A stretch of 6,388 nucleotides of DNA from Bacillota bacterium (GTDB taxonomy: Bacteria > Bacillota > Bacilli > Bacillales_B > DSM-18226), in assembly GCA_021821235.1 (NCBI GenBank), contig JAKACS010000189.1, positions 1 to 6,388 of the forward strand. Direction: 5' to 3'. Below are positions 5,975 through 6,388 of this stretch, piece after piece. The notes beneath the pieces were generated by a model. That model searched no databases. It saw only the letters and a program-made list of their open reading frames with translations, and was not told the DNA's origin. Every line of letters starts with the position of its first letter. Within the stretch, counting starts at the first letter, position 1. The translations under genes and the position numbers were made by a program.

Positions 5975-6388
5975 TTGAAGCAATATTTGCAGCTTTGTGA
6001 ACATGTTTTGAAAAATGGAGATAGTAAGGAAGACCGGACGGGAACAGGAACGATTAGCACTTTTGGCTATCAAATGAGATTCAATCTAGCAGAGGGTTTT
6101 CCGCTTGTTACAACGAAAAAGCTTCATCTAAAATCGATTATTTATGAATTGCTTTGGTTTTTAAAGGGAGATACGAATGTAAAGTACCTGCAGGATCATG
6201 GGGTAAGAATCTGGAATGAATGGGCAGATGAAAACGGAGAGCTGGGTCCGGTTTATGGCCATCAATGGCGCTCATGGACAGGAGCGGATGGGACAACCGT
6301 TGATCAAATTAGTGAATTAATCGAACAAATTAGAAAGAATCCGAATTCCAGAAGACTACTTATCAATGCCTGGAATGTTGCCGAGATT
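5975..6388 (+). CDS. thyA: thymidylate synthase, N-terminal 138 residues (cut by window end)
   Basis: Thymidylate synthase methylates dUMP to dTMP with 5,10-methylenetetrahydrofolate in the cytoplasm. The frame starts at TTG 5975, with AAAGGAGAG (5958-5966) 8 bases upstream, and runs open to the window end. The 138 codons cover about half of the usual 264 residues. Conserved residues fall at E. coli numbering: R21 in DRTGTGT (phosphate binding), H51, E58 in the [12 protein letters not shown] block, W80 and W83 in [18 protein letters not shown]94, and the R126-R127 pair in NPNSRR. The catalytic cysteine (near 146) lies beyond the edge. It looks like the cellular short form (B. subtilis ThyB, E. 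coli ThyA) and not the longer phage-derived ThyA of B. subtilis. Dihydrofolate reductase (folA/dfrA) often follows it in Firmicutes but is outside the window. It is unrelated to the Ter genes. Confidence 0.97.
   Translation, partial: MKQYLQLCEHVLKNGDSKEDRTGTGTISTFGYQMRFNLAEGFPLVTTKKLHLKSIIYELLWFLKGDTNVKYLQDHGVRIWNEWADENGELGPVYGHQWRSWTGADGTTVDQISELIEQIRKNPNSRRLLINAWNVAEI

Overview
The window looks like chromosomal DNA of a low-to-moderate GC Firmicute, most likely Bacillaceae. The reasons are strong purine-rich ribosome binding sites (AAGGAG, GAGGTGA), TTG starts, SigA-type extended -10 promoters, a textbook Rho-independent terminator, and protein sequences that read like Bacillus YceG, YceH, TerD and ThyB/ThyA relatives. 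The genus cannot be fixed from this sequence.

Layout. Bases 2-541 are the 3' end of a StiP-type phosphoribosyltransferase-like gene with a C-terminal PELOTA RNA-binding domain. Three bases later (545-1345) comes a HAD phosphatase. This first block is met tail to tail at 1342-1587 by a small opposite-strand ORF for a predicted two-helix membrane protein. The region 1588-1785 is a divergent intergenic stretch with a plausible extended -10 promoter and a 7+7 bp palindrome. A second block then runs rightward: yceG (1786-3423), the telA-family gene yceH (3427-4530), a GC-rich hairpin, and two terD paralogues (4624-5235 and 5271-5849). It ends at a strong intrinsic terminator (5853-5881). Thymidylate synthase (thyA, 5975 to the window edge) follows with its own promoter and is an unrelated housekeeping gene.

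Together the first two blocks form a large part of the Ter (tellurite/stress resistance) system. Comparative genomics (Anantharaman, Iyer and Aravind) proposed that such loci combine a metal-sensing TerD/TelA/TerC core with a biosynthetic module of PRTase, HAD phosphatase, ATP-grasp, aldolase-like and YceG proteins that makes a nucleoside-like metabolite. Here the module's PRTase, HAD and YceG members and the core's TelA and two TerD members are visible. TerC, ATP-grasp and aldolase-like genes are not in the window and may lie upstream. The system is known in outline but its product and mechanism are unproven. The least described points are the internal duplication of YceG, the small membrane ORF that interrupts the module, the Gly-rich insertion at the putative metal site of the first TerD, and a short motif shared by that insertion and TelA.
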